Shown: positions 51,418-60,693, counted from the first letter of the stretch. The stretch: DNA of 64,000 nt from JBMNMU01 sp050953505 (GCA_050953505.1 JBMNMU010000001.1:1488001-1552000), one strand, 5' to 3'. The notes: a model not told the origin generated them from the letters alone. Made by a program: numbers and translations.

Positions 51418-52239
51418 TTACCTTATTAAAAAGTACAATACAACGACTATCCCTAGAATAATCCTATACCAGCCAAATACTTTAAAATCGTTATTCCTGA
51501 TATAACGCATTAAGAATTTAATAGACAGGATTGAAACCACAAATGCCACGATCATTCCAATTAACAATATGGCTATTTCCACTCCAGTAAAATTAAATCC
51601 AAATTTTACAAGCTTCAAAGCACTGGCGCCAAACATAATAGGAATGGACATAAAGAAGGAAAATTCCGCTGCGATAGGACGAGATCCCCCAAGCAAAATA
51701 CCTCCTAAAATTGTTGCTCCTGACCGAGAGGTTCCCGGTATTAAACTAAGTACTTGAAACAATCCTATTCCAAGGGCGGTTTTATAGGATAAGTTTGAAA
51801 AATCCCTGATTTGAGCCATCCTGTGTTTATTTCTATTTTCAACAAGAATAAACAGAACACCATATACAATCAACGTTATAGATACCGTAATATAATTGTA
51901 GAAATGCTCATCCAGCCAGTCATCTAGGAGGAACCCAAAAACAGCTGCAGGAATAACACCAATGATTACCTTATACCATATTGCAAAAGTATCTTTCCGC
52001 TCTTGTCTCGATTTTCTTGGGGAGAATGGGTTCAGTTTATGAAAATAAAGAATCACTACTGCCATAATAGCCCCTAGTTGTATCACAACCAAGAACATCT
52101 CTTTGAAAGCAGGCGTCACATTAAGCTTTATAAACTCATCCGCTAAAATCATATGACCTGTGCTGCTGATAGGGAGCCACTCCGTAATCCCTTCGATAAT
52201 TCCAATAATAACTACCTTAATAACCTCAATATATTCCAT
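51418..52239 (-). CDS. uppP: Undecaprenyl-diphosphate phosphatase
   Basis: The likely start is the ATG at 52237-52239 (EYIEVIKVVIIGIIEG follows), giving 273 residues. The frame continues to 52311 without family sequence. The integral membrane enzyme has the signature EGITEWLPISSTGHM with catalytic Glu residues and LIPGTSRSGATILGGIL with the essential Arg. It recycles undecaprenyl pyrophosphate to the phosphate used for cell-wall precursor transport and can give bacitracin tolerance. The gene is separated from ku by a repeat element and from the Crp/Fnr gene by a divergent promoter region. Confidence 0.95.
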   Translation of the reverse strand: MEYIEVIKVVIIGIIEGITEWLPISSTGHMILADEFIKLNVTPAFKEMFLVVIQLGAIMAVVILYFHKLNPFSPRKSRQERKDTFAIWYKVIIGVIPAAVFGFLLDDWLDEHFYNYITVSITLIVYGVLFILVENRNKHRMAQIRDFSNLSYKTALGIGLFQVLSLIPGTSRSGATILGGILLGGSRPIAAEFSFFMSIPIMFGASALKLVKFGFNFTGVEIAILLIGMIVAFVVSILSIKFLMRYIRNNDFKVFGWYRIILGIVVVLYFLIR

Positions 52240-52499
52240 ATCTTTTTTTAATTCTCCTTCTTTTATCTTGCTATATCTTGCTGAGCCTACATAATAAAAT
52301 ATAGGTTTCACACAACACAGTCAATACCAAATTTCCCGTTTGCCACTATATTATGCCTCACTCCAGAGCGACACTGCCCATTGTTCAATCTATTCTATTA
52401 AAAAATGCTCTAGTAATATGTTATACTATTTAATAATCCGTTATGAATCAATTAAGGACGGCCTACCTAAAAATATCTTAGATATCATTGGAGGAGATT

Positions 52500-53234
52500 A
52501 TGACAATTCATCATTCACACCACAAAGGACATCTTGAAAATAAAAAAGACCACCACAATCATTGCAACCACGCATCCCAAGAGGCATGTATTTTTTCAGT
52601 TCCCATATTTAATCATCTGGAGCCGGAACAAATGCAGGAAATTATGGGCGTCATTAAGGATAGATTTTATGAAAAAGGAGAAATCCTCTATGGGGATGGG
52701 GATCCCTCCGATTCCCTTTACATAGTACGAAGCGGAAAAATTCGGATTTATCGCCTCTCTGAATCCGGCAAGGAGCAGCTGGTGAGAATTTTGACCCCCG
52801 GTGATTTCACAGGTGAATTGGCTTTGTTTCGTAAGTCTATTCATACATCATTTGCTGAGGCAATGGTAAAAACGGAAGTATGTATGATTACAAGATCTGA
52901 TTTGCAGGAGTTTCTATTGAAATACCCTTCTATTTCTTTAAGGATCTTAGCGGAATTTTCAAATCGATTAGACGAAGCAGAAACACAAACAACTAGATTT
53001 GCTACAGAAAAGGTAGAAGCTCGTATCGCCTTTTTTCTAGCTGAATGTATTGAAGAACAAGAATCATCGGAGATCACATTGCCAATGGCAAAAAAAGACT
53101 TGGCTTCCTATTTAGGTACAACACCGGAGACCATTAGCCGCAAACTAGCTGAACTAGAGGACTCAGGATACATAAGACAAAATTCAGGAAGGAAAATAGA
53201 AATACTAGATCTAGAGGGGCTATTGCTGGTATAG
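52500..53234 (+). CDS. Crp/Fnr-family regulator with His/Cys-rich N-terminus
   Basis: The ATG at 52500 behind GGAGGAGATT gives 244 residues. The first 30 are unusual: TIHHSHHKGHLENKKDHHNH followed by CNHASQEACIF, with about ten histidines and two cysteines. A cyclic-nucleotide-binding-fold domain follows (YEKGEILYGDGDPSDSLYIV; GDFTGELALF). A C-terminal helix-turn-helix contains MAKKDLASYLGTTPETISRK. FNR-like proteins use N-terminal cysteines for an iron-sulfur cluster. Here metal (Zn, Ni, Cu, Co) or heme sensing is equally plausible. Targets are unknown; the gene lies divergent from uppP and convergent with the PII-like gene. Confidence 0.9.
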   Translation: MTIHHSHHKGHLENKKDHHNHCNHASQEACIFSVPIFNHLEPEQMQEIMGVIKDRFYEKGEILYGDGDPSDSLYIVRSGKIRIYRLSESGKEQLVRILTPGDFTGELALFRKSIHTSFAEAMVKTEVCMITRSDLQEFLLKYPSISLRILAEFSNRLDEAETQTTRFATEKVEARIAFFLAECIEEQESSEITLPMAKKDLASYLGTTPETISRKLAELEDSGYIRQNSGRKIEILDLEGLLLV

Positions 53235-53242
53235 ATGGCCAG

Positions 53243-53279
53243 ATAAAAAAGACTGTGCTTCTCACACAGCCTTTTTATC
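53243..53279. terminator. Bidirectional terminator
   Basis: AAAAAAG-CTGTG pairs with CACAG-CTTTTT around a short loop, with A and T tracts on both sides. It separates the converging regulator and PII-like genes. Confidence 0.7.
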
Positions 53280-53292
53280 ATTCTAATTGCTT

Positions 53293-54018
53293 TTATAATT
53301 CATTAAAGTTATCAATAATCCCTCGGACTCCTATTACATTATTAACCGGCAAGGAGAAACAGCTGCCTAAAGCTGGAGTATTTAGCCCTGCTGCTGTCAT
53401 AATGCCATCCATGATTGCATGTCGCTTTTCCTGTGGCACCAGCATTAAAATCAAATCTTTTTCAGGCTGCACCGTAATGCCTAAATATTTTGTAGCCTCT
53501 TCTGATCCTAGGCTGCGTGCATGAATTAAGGTTCCCCCATTGGCTCCTGCCGTCTTAGCTGCTTCCATTACTTCATCAAAGTGTCCTGTATTTACTATAG
53601 TTATAACCAACTGATAAGGTTCCTTTGTAAGACCCATTATATTTTCACTCCCTAAACTCTTATTCTGACAGATTGTGCAATTAACATCATTGCAAATCCT
53701 AGAAAAAACCCCGCTCATACTGCTTATGCTTATGGTAAAGCAAATACCTGTGCCTGGCCTGTGAAGATCAACCTCCTTATGGAGCTCATTCACGACGAAA
53801 TTTGAAATCCGGCTGGGATGAATGCTGATGGTTATCAATTTTCTCGCTCCACCATATCCCAACATCTCAAATATGTGAGACTTAGCCGAGCCTAGACCGT
53901 ATGTTAGCAGGACAAAAGGAATATCGTTATCTTCATACACTTTAATTAATTCATCTTCAAAATCTACATCTAAGATGGTAATTAAAGCTTCCATCATATT
54001 ATCTGAACTATCTATCAT
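53293..54018 (-). CDS. Tandem PII-like (GlnB-fold) regulatory protein
   Basis: The 241-residue protein looks like two GlnB-fold domains in series. The first runs from about residue 9 (EALITILDVDFEDELIKVYE) to 105, and the second from about 130 (YQLVITIVNTGHFDEVMEAA; ANGGTLIHARSLGSEEATKY) to 235. The second half has the T-loop-like region found in PII relatives. A CTICQN cysteine pair lies in the linker. It lies 99 bp after a DUF1538 membrane protein on the same strand, a pairing in which the PII-like protein probably gates or senses the channel or carrier. The ligand is unknown. Confidence 0.8.
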   Translation of the reverse strand: MIDSSDNMMEALITILDVDFEDELIKVYEDNDIPFVLLTYGLGSAKSHIFEMLGYGGARKLITISIHPSRISNFVVNELHKEVDLHRPGTGICFTISISSMSGVFSRICNDVNCTICQNKSLGSENIMGLTKEPYQLVITIVNTGHFDEVMEAAKTAGANGGTLIHARSLGSEEATKYLGITVQPEKDLILMLVPQEKRHAIMDGIMTAAGLNTPALGSCFSLPVNNVIGVRGIIDNFNEL

Positions 54019-54117
54019 TGATATCCTCCATTTCAGTGTTTGTAGTTCATATCTTGAAACTATAACACAAATGATTTTCTAAGTCTATCCTTACTAAAGA
54101 GATTTTATTATATGCAT

Positions 54118-55779
54118 TTAGACCTTTGTAGTCACCTGAATATCAGAATTAAGGATGGGATCTTCCACCAGTTCTGTGGCATCTTCTACATCCTCTCTGG
54201 AATCGACTATGCTTTCTTGTAATGCATCTTTTTCGTTCTCCTCTACAAAATCCGGAGAATCAAAGTCCACGATAATATCCTCTCCAACAGGGCGTACCAC
54301 TTTTCTTTCTGCAATCTTGGATTTGATCGCGTAGACTAATCCAAACAGTTGTAGAGTAATAACGGGCATCATAGCCACAAGTGCTACAATCCCAAAAGCA
54401 TCTGTGAAAATATTACCTCCAAGATTGTCGCTGGCTCCTATGGCAAAAGGAAGTATGAAGGTTGCTGCCAAAGGCCCAGACGCAACTGCTCCAGAGTCGA
54501 ATGAAATGGAAACAAACAACCGAGGAACTACAAAAGCTAGTAACAAAGCAAGTACGTAACCAGGAATTACAAAATAAAGAAGAGATAGACCTGTCACCAC
54601 ACGAATCATTCCCAGCCCAACAGATACTGCAACACCTAAAGATAAGCCGATACCCATTGATCTAGCAGATATCGCCCCTGAGGTTATTTCTTCTACCTGC
54701 CTCTTAAGGACAAAAACTGCAGGCTCTGCTGTCACCACAAAAAATCCTATTACCATGCCGATTAGAATCAATAGCCATGAATTGTTATTCTCATTTAATA
54801 CACCACCTAGCTGATATCCAATGGGCATAAAGCCTACATTGGCACTAGTTAAAAAAAGTATCAAACCTAAGTAAGTGTAAACCGTACCGGAGCTAATTTG
54901 TAATATGGTTTTTTTCCCTAAACGAAGTTTCACAACTTGAAATATCGCAAAGATAAAAACAATTGGAAACAACGCAACTGCTATTTGTAAAAAATATTGG
55001 GGAAAATTCGAAAGATATAAAGTAACAATATCTGACATAGAACCAATCGCGGGAACTGATATGGCACTTCCGCCAGAGGGTTGGAAAAACATACCTAGGA
55101 TTAAAACAGCGATTACAGGGCCCACAAGACACAAAGATACAAGACCAAAGCTGTCTTCCTCCGTTGTTTTATCTCCTCTAATAGATGCCAATCCAAGCCC
55201 CAGGGCCATTACAAAGGGGACCATGATAGGGCCCGTGGTTACCGCTCCTGACTCCCATGCAATGGAAAGAAAATCTTTGCCTGTAAATCTTGATAGTATT
55301 ATTGCCGCTGCATAACATCCAATTAGTAAGTATGAAAGGGGAAATTGAAATAATATCCGCAAGAAAGCCGCCACAAGGGCTATGCCTACTCCAACAGCAA
55401 CTGACAAGATGATAGTAGAATCTGGAACACCATTTATCTGGCCTGCAAGAACAATTAAATCCGGCTCTGCCACACTGATAAATACACCAATAATAAAAGT
55501 TATCACTATGATCAATAAAAGTTTTTTACTTTTTACGGTGGAAGAACCAATGTGCTTCCCAATAGGGATAAGGGAAACGTCTACACCTAGATTAAATAAA
55601 GTAATCCCTAATATCATCATAATTGCGCTCACCAAGAACAATATCAGGCTCCATAATGGCATGGGAGCGATGGTGAAACCTAAAACAAAAACCATTATTA
55701 TGATAGGGATTACTGATAAAGTAGACTCTTTTAGCTTTTCTAATAACAAATCGAGCACATACACACCTCCACTTTCCAA
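54118..55779 (-). CDS. DUF1538 membrane protein
   Basis: The 553-residue protein has two homologous halves of about six membrane helices each. The duplicated motif is seen as ILGITLFNLGVDVSLIPIGK in the first half and TSANVGFMPIGYQLG in the second, with AVTTGPIMVPFVMALGLGLA and GAVASGPLAATFILPFAIGA as another matching pair. This internal duplication suggests a transporter with inverted or tandem repeats. The C-terminal 70 residues are acidic and cytoplasmic. The function is unknown. The neighbouring PII-like gene suggests ligand-controlled transport. A structured leader lies far upstream. Confidence 0.88.
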   Translation of the reverse strand: MESGGVYVLDLLLEKLKESTLSVIPIIIMVFVLGFTIAPMPLWSLILFLVSAIMMILGITLFNLGVDVSLIPIGKHIGSSTVKSKKLLLIIVITFIIGVFISVAEPDLIVLAGQINGVPDSTIILSVAVGVGIALVAAFLRILFQFPLSYLLIGCYAAAIILSRFTGKDFLSIAWESGAVTTGPIMVPFVMALGLGLASIRGDKTTEEDSFGLVSLCLVGPVIAVLILGMFFQPSGGSAISVPAIGSMSDIVTLYLSNFPQYFLQIAVALFPIVFIFAIFQVVKLRLGKKTILQISSGTVYTYLGLILFLTSANVGFMPIGYQLGGVLNENNNSWLLILIGMVIGFFVVTAEPAVFVLKRQVEEITSGAISARSMGIGLSLGVAVSVGLGMIRVVTGLSLLYFVIPGYVLALLLAFVVPRLFVSISFDSGAVASGPLAATFILPFAIGASDNLGGNIFTDAFGIVALVAMMPVITLQLFGLVYAIKSKIAERKVVRPVGEDIIVDFDSPDFVEENEKDALQESIVDSREDVEDATELVEDPILNSDIQVTTKV

Positions 55780-56149
55780 TGCGCCAAAGGTACTTCAAGT
55801 ATATTATGCACCATACTTAATATATTTACCTTATGGCTATAAACCTTCTGCCTAAAATACAAGGTATATAATAAACAGAAATAATGTTATGATTTCCATA
55901 ATTTGATTCGTTGAAACCTGCCATTTAACATTCTATTTTAAACACAAGACGTTTTGCTAGATAGGATTTATGCTGATATTTCAAAGCTTGATTAAATAAA
56001 TCTACCCTATAATATTCCGCTCAAAACAAGTGTTGTGATTCCGCAAATCTATGTTGATGAAAATCCAACGTATTTACATTAAAACAATAACGGGAAAAAC
56101 AAAAAGGTTCGCTTTACATTGTCTTTAGAATAGTCAGCGATTCCTTTAC
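55780..56149. other. Long untranslated region before the DUF1538 gene
   Basis: No gene is supported. It lies between the structured RNA candidate at 56150-56330 and the DUF1538 start and is AT-rich. A second promoter could lie here; none is convincing. Confidence 0.35.
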
Positions 56150-56330
56150 AGGAGTCCCTGAAGGGGACATGGGAACGTATGTAGAATAATTTTCAGCATT
56201 GAAAAATTCTACGGATACATTATTAAAATTTTTTGGATATTAATCCAATCATGTCACGGAAGGCACATCTTTGTCGTATCCTTTCACCTACATGAAGGAG
56301 TCTATCCAATATAAAACCCTAAGTTTTACT
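56150..56330 (-). ncRNA. Structured leader RNA candidate upstream of the DUF1538 gene
   Basis: On the minus strand GGATAC (56276-56281) pairs with GTATCC (56214-56219). They enclose an ATGT/ACAT hairpin and a TTGGAT/ATCCAA hairpin (56233-56248), a three-way-junction shape. A 32-nt hairpin GTAGAAT...ATTCTAC (56182-56213) follows without a gap, then GTCCC-CTTCA-GGGAC (56154-56169). A TATAAT box lies at 56346-56351 just upstream. It matches no riboswitch class I can name. Confidence 0.45.
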
Positions 56331-56345
56331 TTTTTGACAATACTT

Positions 56346-56351
56346 ATTATA
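56346..56351 (-). promoter_or_regulatory. Predicted -10 box before the structured leader
   Basis: A perfect TATAAT lies on the minus strand directly upstream of the structured RNA candidate. The -35 region is only T-rich, so the promoter call rests on the -10 box and position. Confidence 0.4.
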
Positions 56352-56364
56352 CCATATTTTACGC

Positions 56365-56403
56365 TCTAAAAAAAGCAGAAGATTTGAAATAAATCAAATC
56401 TTC
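56365..56403 (-). terminator. Terminator after the VOC gene
   Basis: GAAGATTTGA and TCAAATCTTC form a 10-bp stem, followed on the minus strand by TGCTTTTTTT. It lies 50 bp after the VOC-protein stop codon. Confidence 0.85.
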
Positions 56404-56452
56404 ATATGTTATATGTTCCTTAAACGCGAGAGCCGGAAGAAGAGAACATTAT

Positions 56453-56815
56453 TTAATTCATTTCTACAAATTGAATCTTAAGTCCATTGGGGTCTCTCAC
56501 AAAGAAAAATTTTGTTTGTGGATTAGGCTGGAAAGGCCCGCTTTCAATTGCTATGCCTTTTTCTTTAACCAAGCTCATCATATCATCAAGAGATTCCACT
56601 TCAAATCCCCATGAAATATCATCTCCCACATTTATGCCCTTATTGTTCTCATCACATAGCAATTCTACCTTAGTTTCTCCCTCTCCTAAGAATGCGATTT
56701 CCATATTGGGGCCCGCTGGGAATCGGCTGATTACTTTAAGACCAACTATGTCTTCATAGAACTTTAATGACTCACTCATATTGCTAACTCTCAATGTGCT
56801 CCAACAAAATTTCAT
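56453..56815 (-). CDS. VOC-superfamily (glyoxalase/dioxygenase fold) protein
   Basis: The ATG at 56813-56815 behind GGAGGAAATTAGG gives 120 residues. The fold is shown by KFCWSTLRVSNMSESLKFYE at the start, VKVISRFPAGPN-like middle strands, and KFFFVRDPNGLKIQFVEMN at the end, with an early His replaced (usual metal ligands are H/E/E-type). Members include glyoxalase I, metallothiol (fosfomycin) transferases and dioxygenases, and the reaction here is not evident. An IS21-type element ends 26 bp upstream of the start codon and separates the gene from its original promoter region. Confidence 0.85.
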   Translation of the reverse strand: MKFCWSTLRVSNMSESLKFYEDIVGLKVISRFPAGPNMEIAFLGEGETKVELLCDENNKGINVGDDISWGFEVESLDDMMSLVKEKGIAIESGPFQPNPQTKFFFVRDPNGLKIQFVEMN

Positions 56816-56907
56816 CCTAATTTCCTCCATATAACAGTTAATGTGTTTGGCAATATCAAAATGCAACTTTTGGCAATCAAAAATGCAATTACCAGTACCA
56901 ACCTGGA

Positions 56908-57624
56908 CTACCTCATTAATGAATTTGTCATACGGTAGCTTTTCCCTGTAAATATCAACATGTGTGAATGATGTACGAGTCTATCGACTATTGCAGCTGT
57001 GAGCTTTTCATCAAACAGGAAGCCTTTCCACCTGCCAAACTCAATATTAGTAGTGATAATAACACTTTTAGTCTCATAACATGATGAGATGATGTCAAAC
57101 AAAAGTCTGGCGCCTTCTTGATGAAGGGGAAGGTAACCCCATTCATCAAGTATCAACAGGTCAGCTTGATGTATTTTCTTGTGTGTCCTAGCAACTTTCT
57201 TCATATCGTCTGATTCAAGCTCATTAATCAAGTCGTGAACACGGTAAAACACAGCTTTCTTGCCTTGATTGATTGCTTTAACTCCAAGAGCCACAGACAG
57301 ATGGGTCTTGCCGGTTCCAACTGATCCGTAAAGTATCAGATTCTCTTTCTTTTCAAGAAAGGATAAGGATTCAACATTGTGAAGTTGTAGGCCTTCCGGA
57401 AATCTGATTTGTGAAAAATCATACCCGTTAAGGGATTTTAATACTTGGAATCCTGCATTGTTTAGGTTTCTGATTCGCCTTTTCTCCTCACGGTCTTCAT
57501 AGAGTTCTTTTAGAAGCTTGAGAAGGAACTCTTCTTGACTCTGAGCTTTGATTGCCGGATAGATTTCCATAAGGCTGTTTGATAGCCTTAGTTTCCTTTG
57601 ATATTGGCTAATCTCTTCCCTCAT
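56908..57624 (-). CDS. istB: IS21-family helper ATPase
   Basis: The 238-residue DnaA/DnaC-like AAA+ protein has Walker A LYGSVGTGKTHLS and Walker B LLILDEWGYLP, and the late IITTNIEFGRW. It selects the target and stimulates the IstA transposase. The ATG overlaps the istA stop by 4 bp (ATGA), as is usual in this family. Its frame is intact. Confidence 0.96.
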   Translation of the reverse strand: MREEISQYQRKLRLSNSLMEIYPAIKAQSQEEFLLKLLKELYEDREEKRRIRNLNNAGFQVLKSLNGYDFSQIRFPEGLQLHNVESLSFLEKKENLILYGSVGTGKTHLSVALGVKAINQGKKAVFYRVHDLINELESDDMKKVARTHKKIHQADLLILDEWGYLPLHQEGARLLFDIISSCYETKSVIITTNIEFGRWKGFLFDEKLTAAIVDRLVHHSHMLIFTGKSYRMTNSLMR

Positions 57625-59120
57625 TGATAACCACCTCTCATAAGTATGTCGTATTGTGATGTATCAACCTCGTAAAGAGGTAAATCTGAAGGAAGTTGGA
57701 TTGGGCTATCATAGATTATGCTGTTTTCCTTGAGTCTCTTGTATGTTACCCCTATGGCTTCAGGTGATTTGGAATCATGCTTTGCTGTTTCTCTTAGAAC
57801 CCTATCTGCATAATCCATATCGTCTTCAAGGAGTATCATTTTTAAGATTTCAAAGGCCTGTTTAAAGGAATCCTTATCTAGGGATTGAAGGTAATCCTGC
57901 CATGAATCTGGCAACAGAGAGTAGATTCCTGAGTATTTCAATGCATTTGGCCTTACCTTTATGATGTCGATAAAGTCTATGTAATTAATTGACTCACCAT
58001 CTTTTTCAAACAATCTTTGATGCGCAGTAATTCTTTCTGAGAGGTCTTTTGAAAATATCTCTATCTCATTGGCCATTACCTTAAGCATCACGAATTGTCC
58101 AACATACTTGGGGCTTACTGAGTAACTGCATGATGAATATTCAATAAGTCCATACTTGTTTACCTTTCTTGTCTCATACCTTGCTGTATCAAAAGGAACC
58201 TTGTTAACTGGTATCATCAATGATTTTTCATCTTCAAAGAGCTTTTCTATGGGCTCTTTGTAGCGGTAATGAAGCTCTTTGTTTCTCTTAAGACACTTCT
58301 TAAGAAGGTGGCAGTTAAATAAGTCAAGGTCAGTGACTGTAGGCTCTGGAACAAACAAATTACGCCTAATTGCACCCACTTTGTTCTCTACATTGCCTTT
58401 TTCATTGCCACTGTTTGAATTGCAAAACTTAACATTAAATCCATAATGGGTAGAGAATCGCATTACGAAGTCATTTACTTTGACAAGACCTTTTTCATCT
58501 CGGGTTCTAAGGGCTGCTGATGACATTTGGTCAAACCATATCGCACTTGGAACATAGCCTATGAAATTAAATATTGTAACAAGGCCTTCAAGGAGGGCTT
58601 CTCTTGTTTCACTCCTGGTTGCCACTGCAAAGCCTGCATTGGATTTTGGGAACGACAAGATGAGCTCATGAAACTTTTTAATAGAGCCGTTTTCAAATGC
58701 TTCAAAGCTTCCAAAGTCAACTTGGGCTTCACCTCCTGGATGCTCAAGGAGAAGGTAGGCATCATCTGATCCGAAAACCTTTTCTCTTTCTTCTTTGACG
58801 ATATTTCTTACGGTTCTCTCTGAGACTGTTAAAATCTCAGGGTGCTCTTCTTTTAGTCGATCATAGACCCTCTTTGCAGTGTGTCTTTGTTTGTAATGTC
58901 TTGATTTATCTTCAGTTAGCCATTTGTTGATGATAGGTCTTAATACATCAGTCCTGTTCGGCCTTTTGGCCTTATGGTGTTTCTGGTTGAAATTATCCAT
59001 TTCAACATATTTCCTAATGGTGCGATAGTTCTTTCCGGTCATTTTGTTAATTTCAGAGTAGGTTTTCCCTTCCAAAAAGAACAGTTCTCGGATATAATTT
59101 ACTTGTGTAATTGTCAGCAC
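57621..59120 (-). CDS. istA: IS21-family transposase
   Basis: The 499-residue protein has an N-terminal helix-turn-helix (YSEINKMTGKNYRTIRKYVE), then the DDE catalytic core: first Asp in GGEAQVDFGSFEAF, second Asp in PSAIWFDQMSSAALR, and Glu in NSGNEKGNVENKVGAIRR. The C-terminal beta-barrel and tail follow. No internal stop is seen, so the element could be active with istB. Confidence 0.96.
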   Translation of the reverse strand: MLTITQVNYIRELFFLEGKTYSEINKMTGKNYRTIRKYVEMDNFNQKHHKAKRPNRTDVLRPIINKWLTEDKSRHYKQRHTAKRVYDRLKEEHPEILTVSERTVRNIVKEEREKVFGSDDAYLLLEHPGGEAQVDFGSFEAFENGSIKKFHELILSFPKSNAGFAVATRSETREALLEGLVTIFNFIGYVPSAIWFDQMSSAALRTRDEKGLVKVNDFVMRFSTHYGFNVKFCNSNSGNEKGNVENKVGAIRRNLFVPEPTVTDLDLFNCHLLKKCLKRNKELHYRYKEPIEKLFEDEKSLMIPVNKVPFDTARYETRKVNKYGLIEYSSCSYSVSPKYVGQFVMLKVMANEIEIFSKDLSERITAHQRLFEKDGESINYIDFIDIIKVRPNALKYSGIYSLLPDSWQDYLQSLDKDSFKQAFEILKMILLEDDMDYADRVLRETAKHDSKSPEAIGVTYKRLKENSIIYDSPIQLPSDLPLYEVDTSQYDILMRGGYQ

Positions 59121-59370
59121 TTCCTTTCCTCCCTATAAGCTTTAGTCACTTAATAGGGTATATTGTTAGGTTTGTACTGGCAATTACTTTTTGTATTTAT
59201 GGCTGCCGTTTATTGTACTTTTAGATTACCATAAACAGTTAAGATAGCTATTCAACCTTAATTCTATTATTATATTATTGTACAATCTATTTTATCATAG
59301 TTTGGCATCATTTGATAATTTAATCTGATCCTGAAAGGACTTTACTAACATATTGAAAGGAACATATAGC

Positions 59371-60693
59371 ATGAACAGCATCAAAAATTCTTTATTACGA
59401 GATTTCGCAAAGTATTCAAGTTTAAATATATTAGGTATGATTGGCCTCTCTTGCTACATATTAGCTGACACTTTTTTTGTTTCAAAAGCTCTGGGAGCAA
59501 CGGGACTAGCAGCCCTCAATCTCTCCATTCCAATTTTTAATGTAGTCCATGGCCTTGGCCTAATGATCGGAATCGGAGGAGCTACTAGATTCAGTATCTT
59601 AAAGTCTCAGAATGAAGATGAGAAGGCTCAGATTGCATTCTCTACATCAATCAAGGTAGGTTTTTGGATTGGCATTCTTCTTGTAATCATTGGTATACTG
59701 GGATCCGAAAGGTTGGCATTACTATTTGGTGCAGATATGGTCACCTTACCCTATACAAATACCTACCTAATCACGATACTGGTTTTCTCACCCTTCTTTA
59801 TTTTGAATAATACCTTACTTGCCTTTGTGCGTAATGACCATAATCCAAGACTATCTATGATTGCCATGCTGGTAGGAAGTTTTTCTAATATAATTTTGGA
59901 CTACATATTCATGTTTCCACTTAAAATGGGCATGTTTGGGGCTGCCTTCGCAACCTGCCTTGCTCCAATCATTAGTCTATGCATACTATCATTTCATTTT
60001 GTTGAACGAAAAAATTTGGCTGCACTTGTGAAAACAAAAATGTTATGGTCATTGGTTCCCGATTTATTCAGTTTGGGCTTATCCGCCCTTATTATAGAAA
60101 TTTCCTCTGGCATTGTATTAATTACCTTTAACCTTGTCATTCTAGGACTTGAAGGTAATTTAGGCGTGGCTGCTTATGGTATTGTAGCCAATTTAGCACT
60201 TGTAGTAATTGCTATCTTTACTGGGTTGGCCCAAGGTACACAACCCCTTGCTAGCAAATTTTATGGATTGAGAGAGCATCAGTCCGTTAATAAACTTTTA
60301 AAATATGCTTTCGTAACCTCTATTTCCATTGCATTGATCATATACTTTAGTTTTTTTATCTTTGCAGAAAGTATTGTAGGGATTTTTAACAGTGAGGATC
60401 ATGCACGAGTCTCAGAGATTGCAGTGACTGGATTGAGAATCTATTCCTTAGGGTTTTTCTTTGCGGGAATAAATATTATCGCGGCTATATTCTTAGGTGC
60501 CACGGAAAAGGCTAGAGCCGCATTTTCAATATCTATTGCTCGAGGCATTATTATTATTGTTCCCCTAGTACTGATGCTTAGCAGGATTTGGAATCTATAC
60601 GGGGTTTGGCTATCCTTTATTATCACCGAATTGATTGTTGCCGTTCTGGCCATTTACCTAAGCAAATCCATCCTAAAAAATATGCTTCCCTAA
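59371..60693 (+). CDS. MATE-family efflux transporter
   Basis: The ATG at 59371 behind GAAAGGAACATATAGC gives 440 residues with about twelve membrane helices. Family features are ADTFFVSKALGATGLAALN in the first helix pair, and GLAQGTQPLASKFYGLREHQ in the second half. It should export cationic drugs or metabolites with H+ or Na+. The upstream region once lay divergent to the VOC gene, before the IS21 insertion. No regulator is adjacent. Confidence 0.92.
   Translation: MNSIKNSLLRDFAKYSSLNILGMIGLSCYILADTFFVSKALGATGLAALNLSIPIFNVVHGLGLMIGIGGATRFSILKSQNEDEKAQIAFSTSIKVGFWIGILLVIIGILGSERLALLFGADMVTLPYTNTYLITILVFSPFFILNNTLLAFVRNDHNPRLSMIAMLVGSFSNIILDYIFMFPLKMGMFGAAFATCLAPIISLCILSFHFVERKNLAALVKTKMLWSLVPDLFSLGLSALIIEISSGIVLITFNLVILGLEGNLGVAAYGIVANLALVVIAIFTGLAQGTQPLASKFYGLREHQSVNKLLKYAFVTSISIALIIYFSFFIFAESIVGIFNSEDHARVSEIAVTGLRIYSLGFFFAGINIIAAIFLGATEKARAAFSISIARGIIIIVPLVLMLSRIWNLYGVWLSFIITELIVAVLAIYLSKSILKNMLP

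Larger units (their letters stand above)
56842..59237. mobile_element. IS21-family insertion sequence with 5-bp target duplication
   Basis: The ends are related inverted repeats (TGTGTTTGGCAATATCAAAA at 56842; TGTTTATGGTAATCTAAAAG read from 59237), with a second inner pair around ACCAGTACCAACC. The 2.4-kb element carries intact istA and istB. GTTAA is present directly outside both ends (56837-56841 and 59238-59242), a target duplication of the size known for IS21 elements. The borders were judged by eye. Confidence 0.85.
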
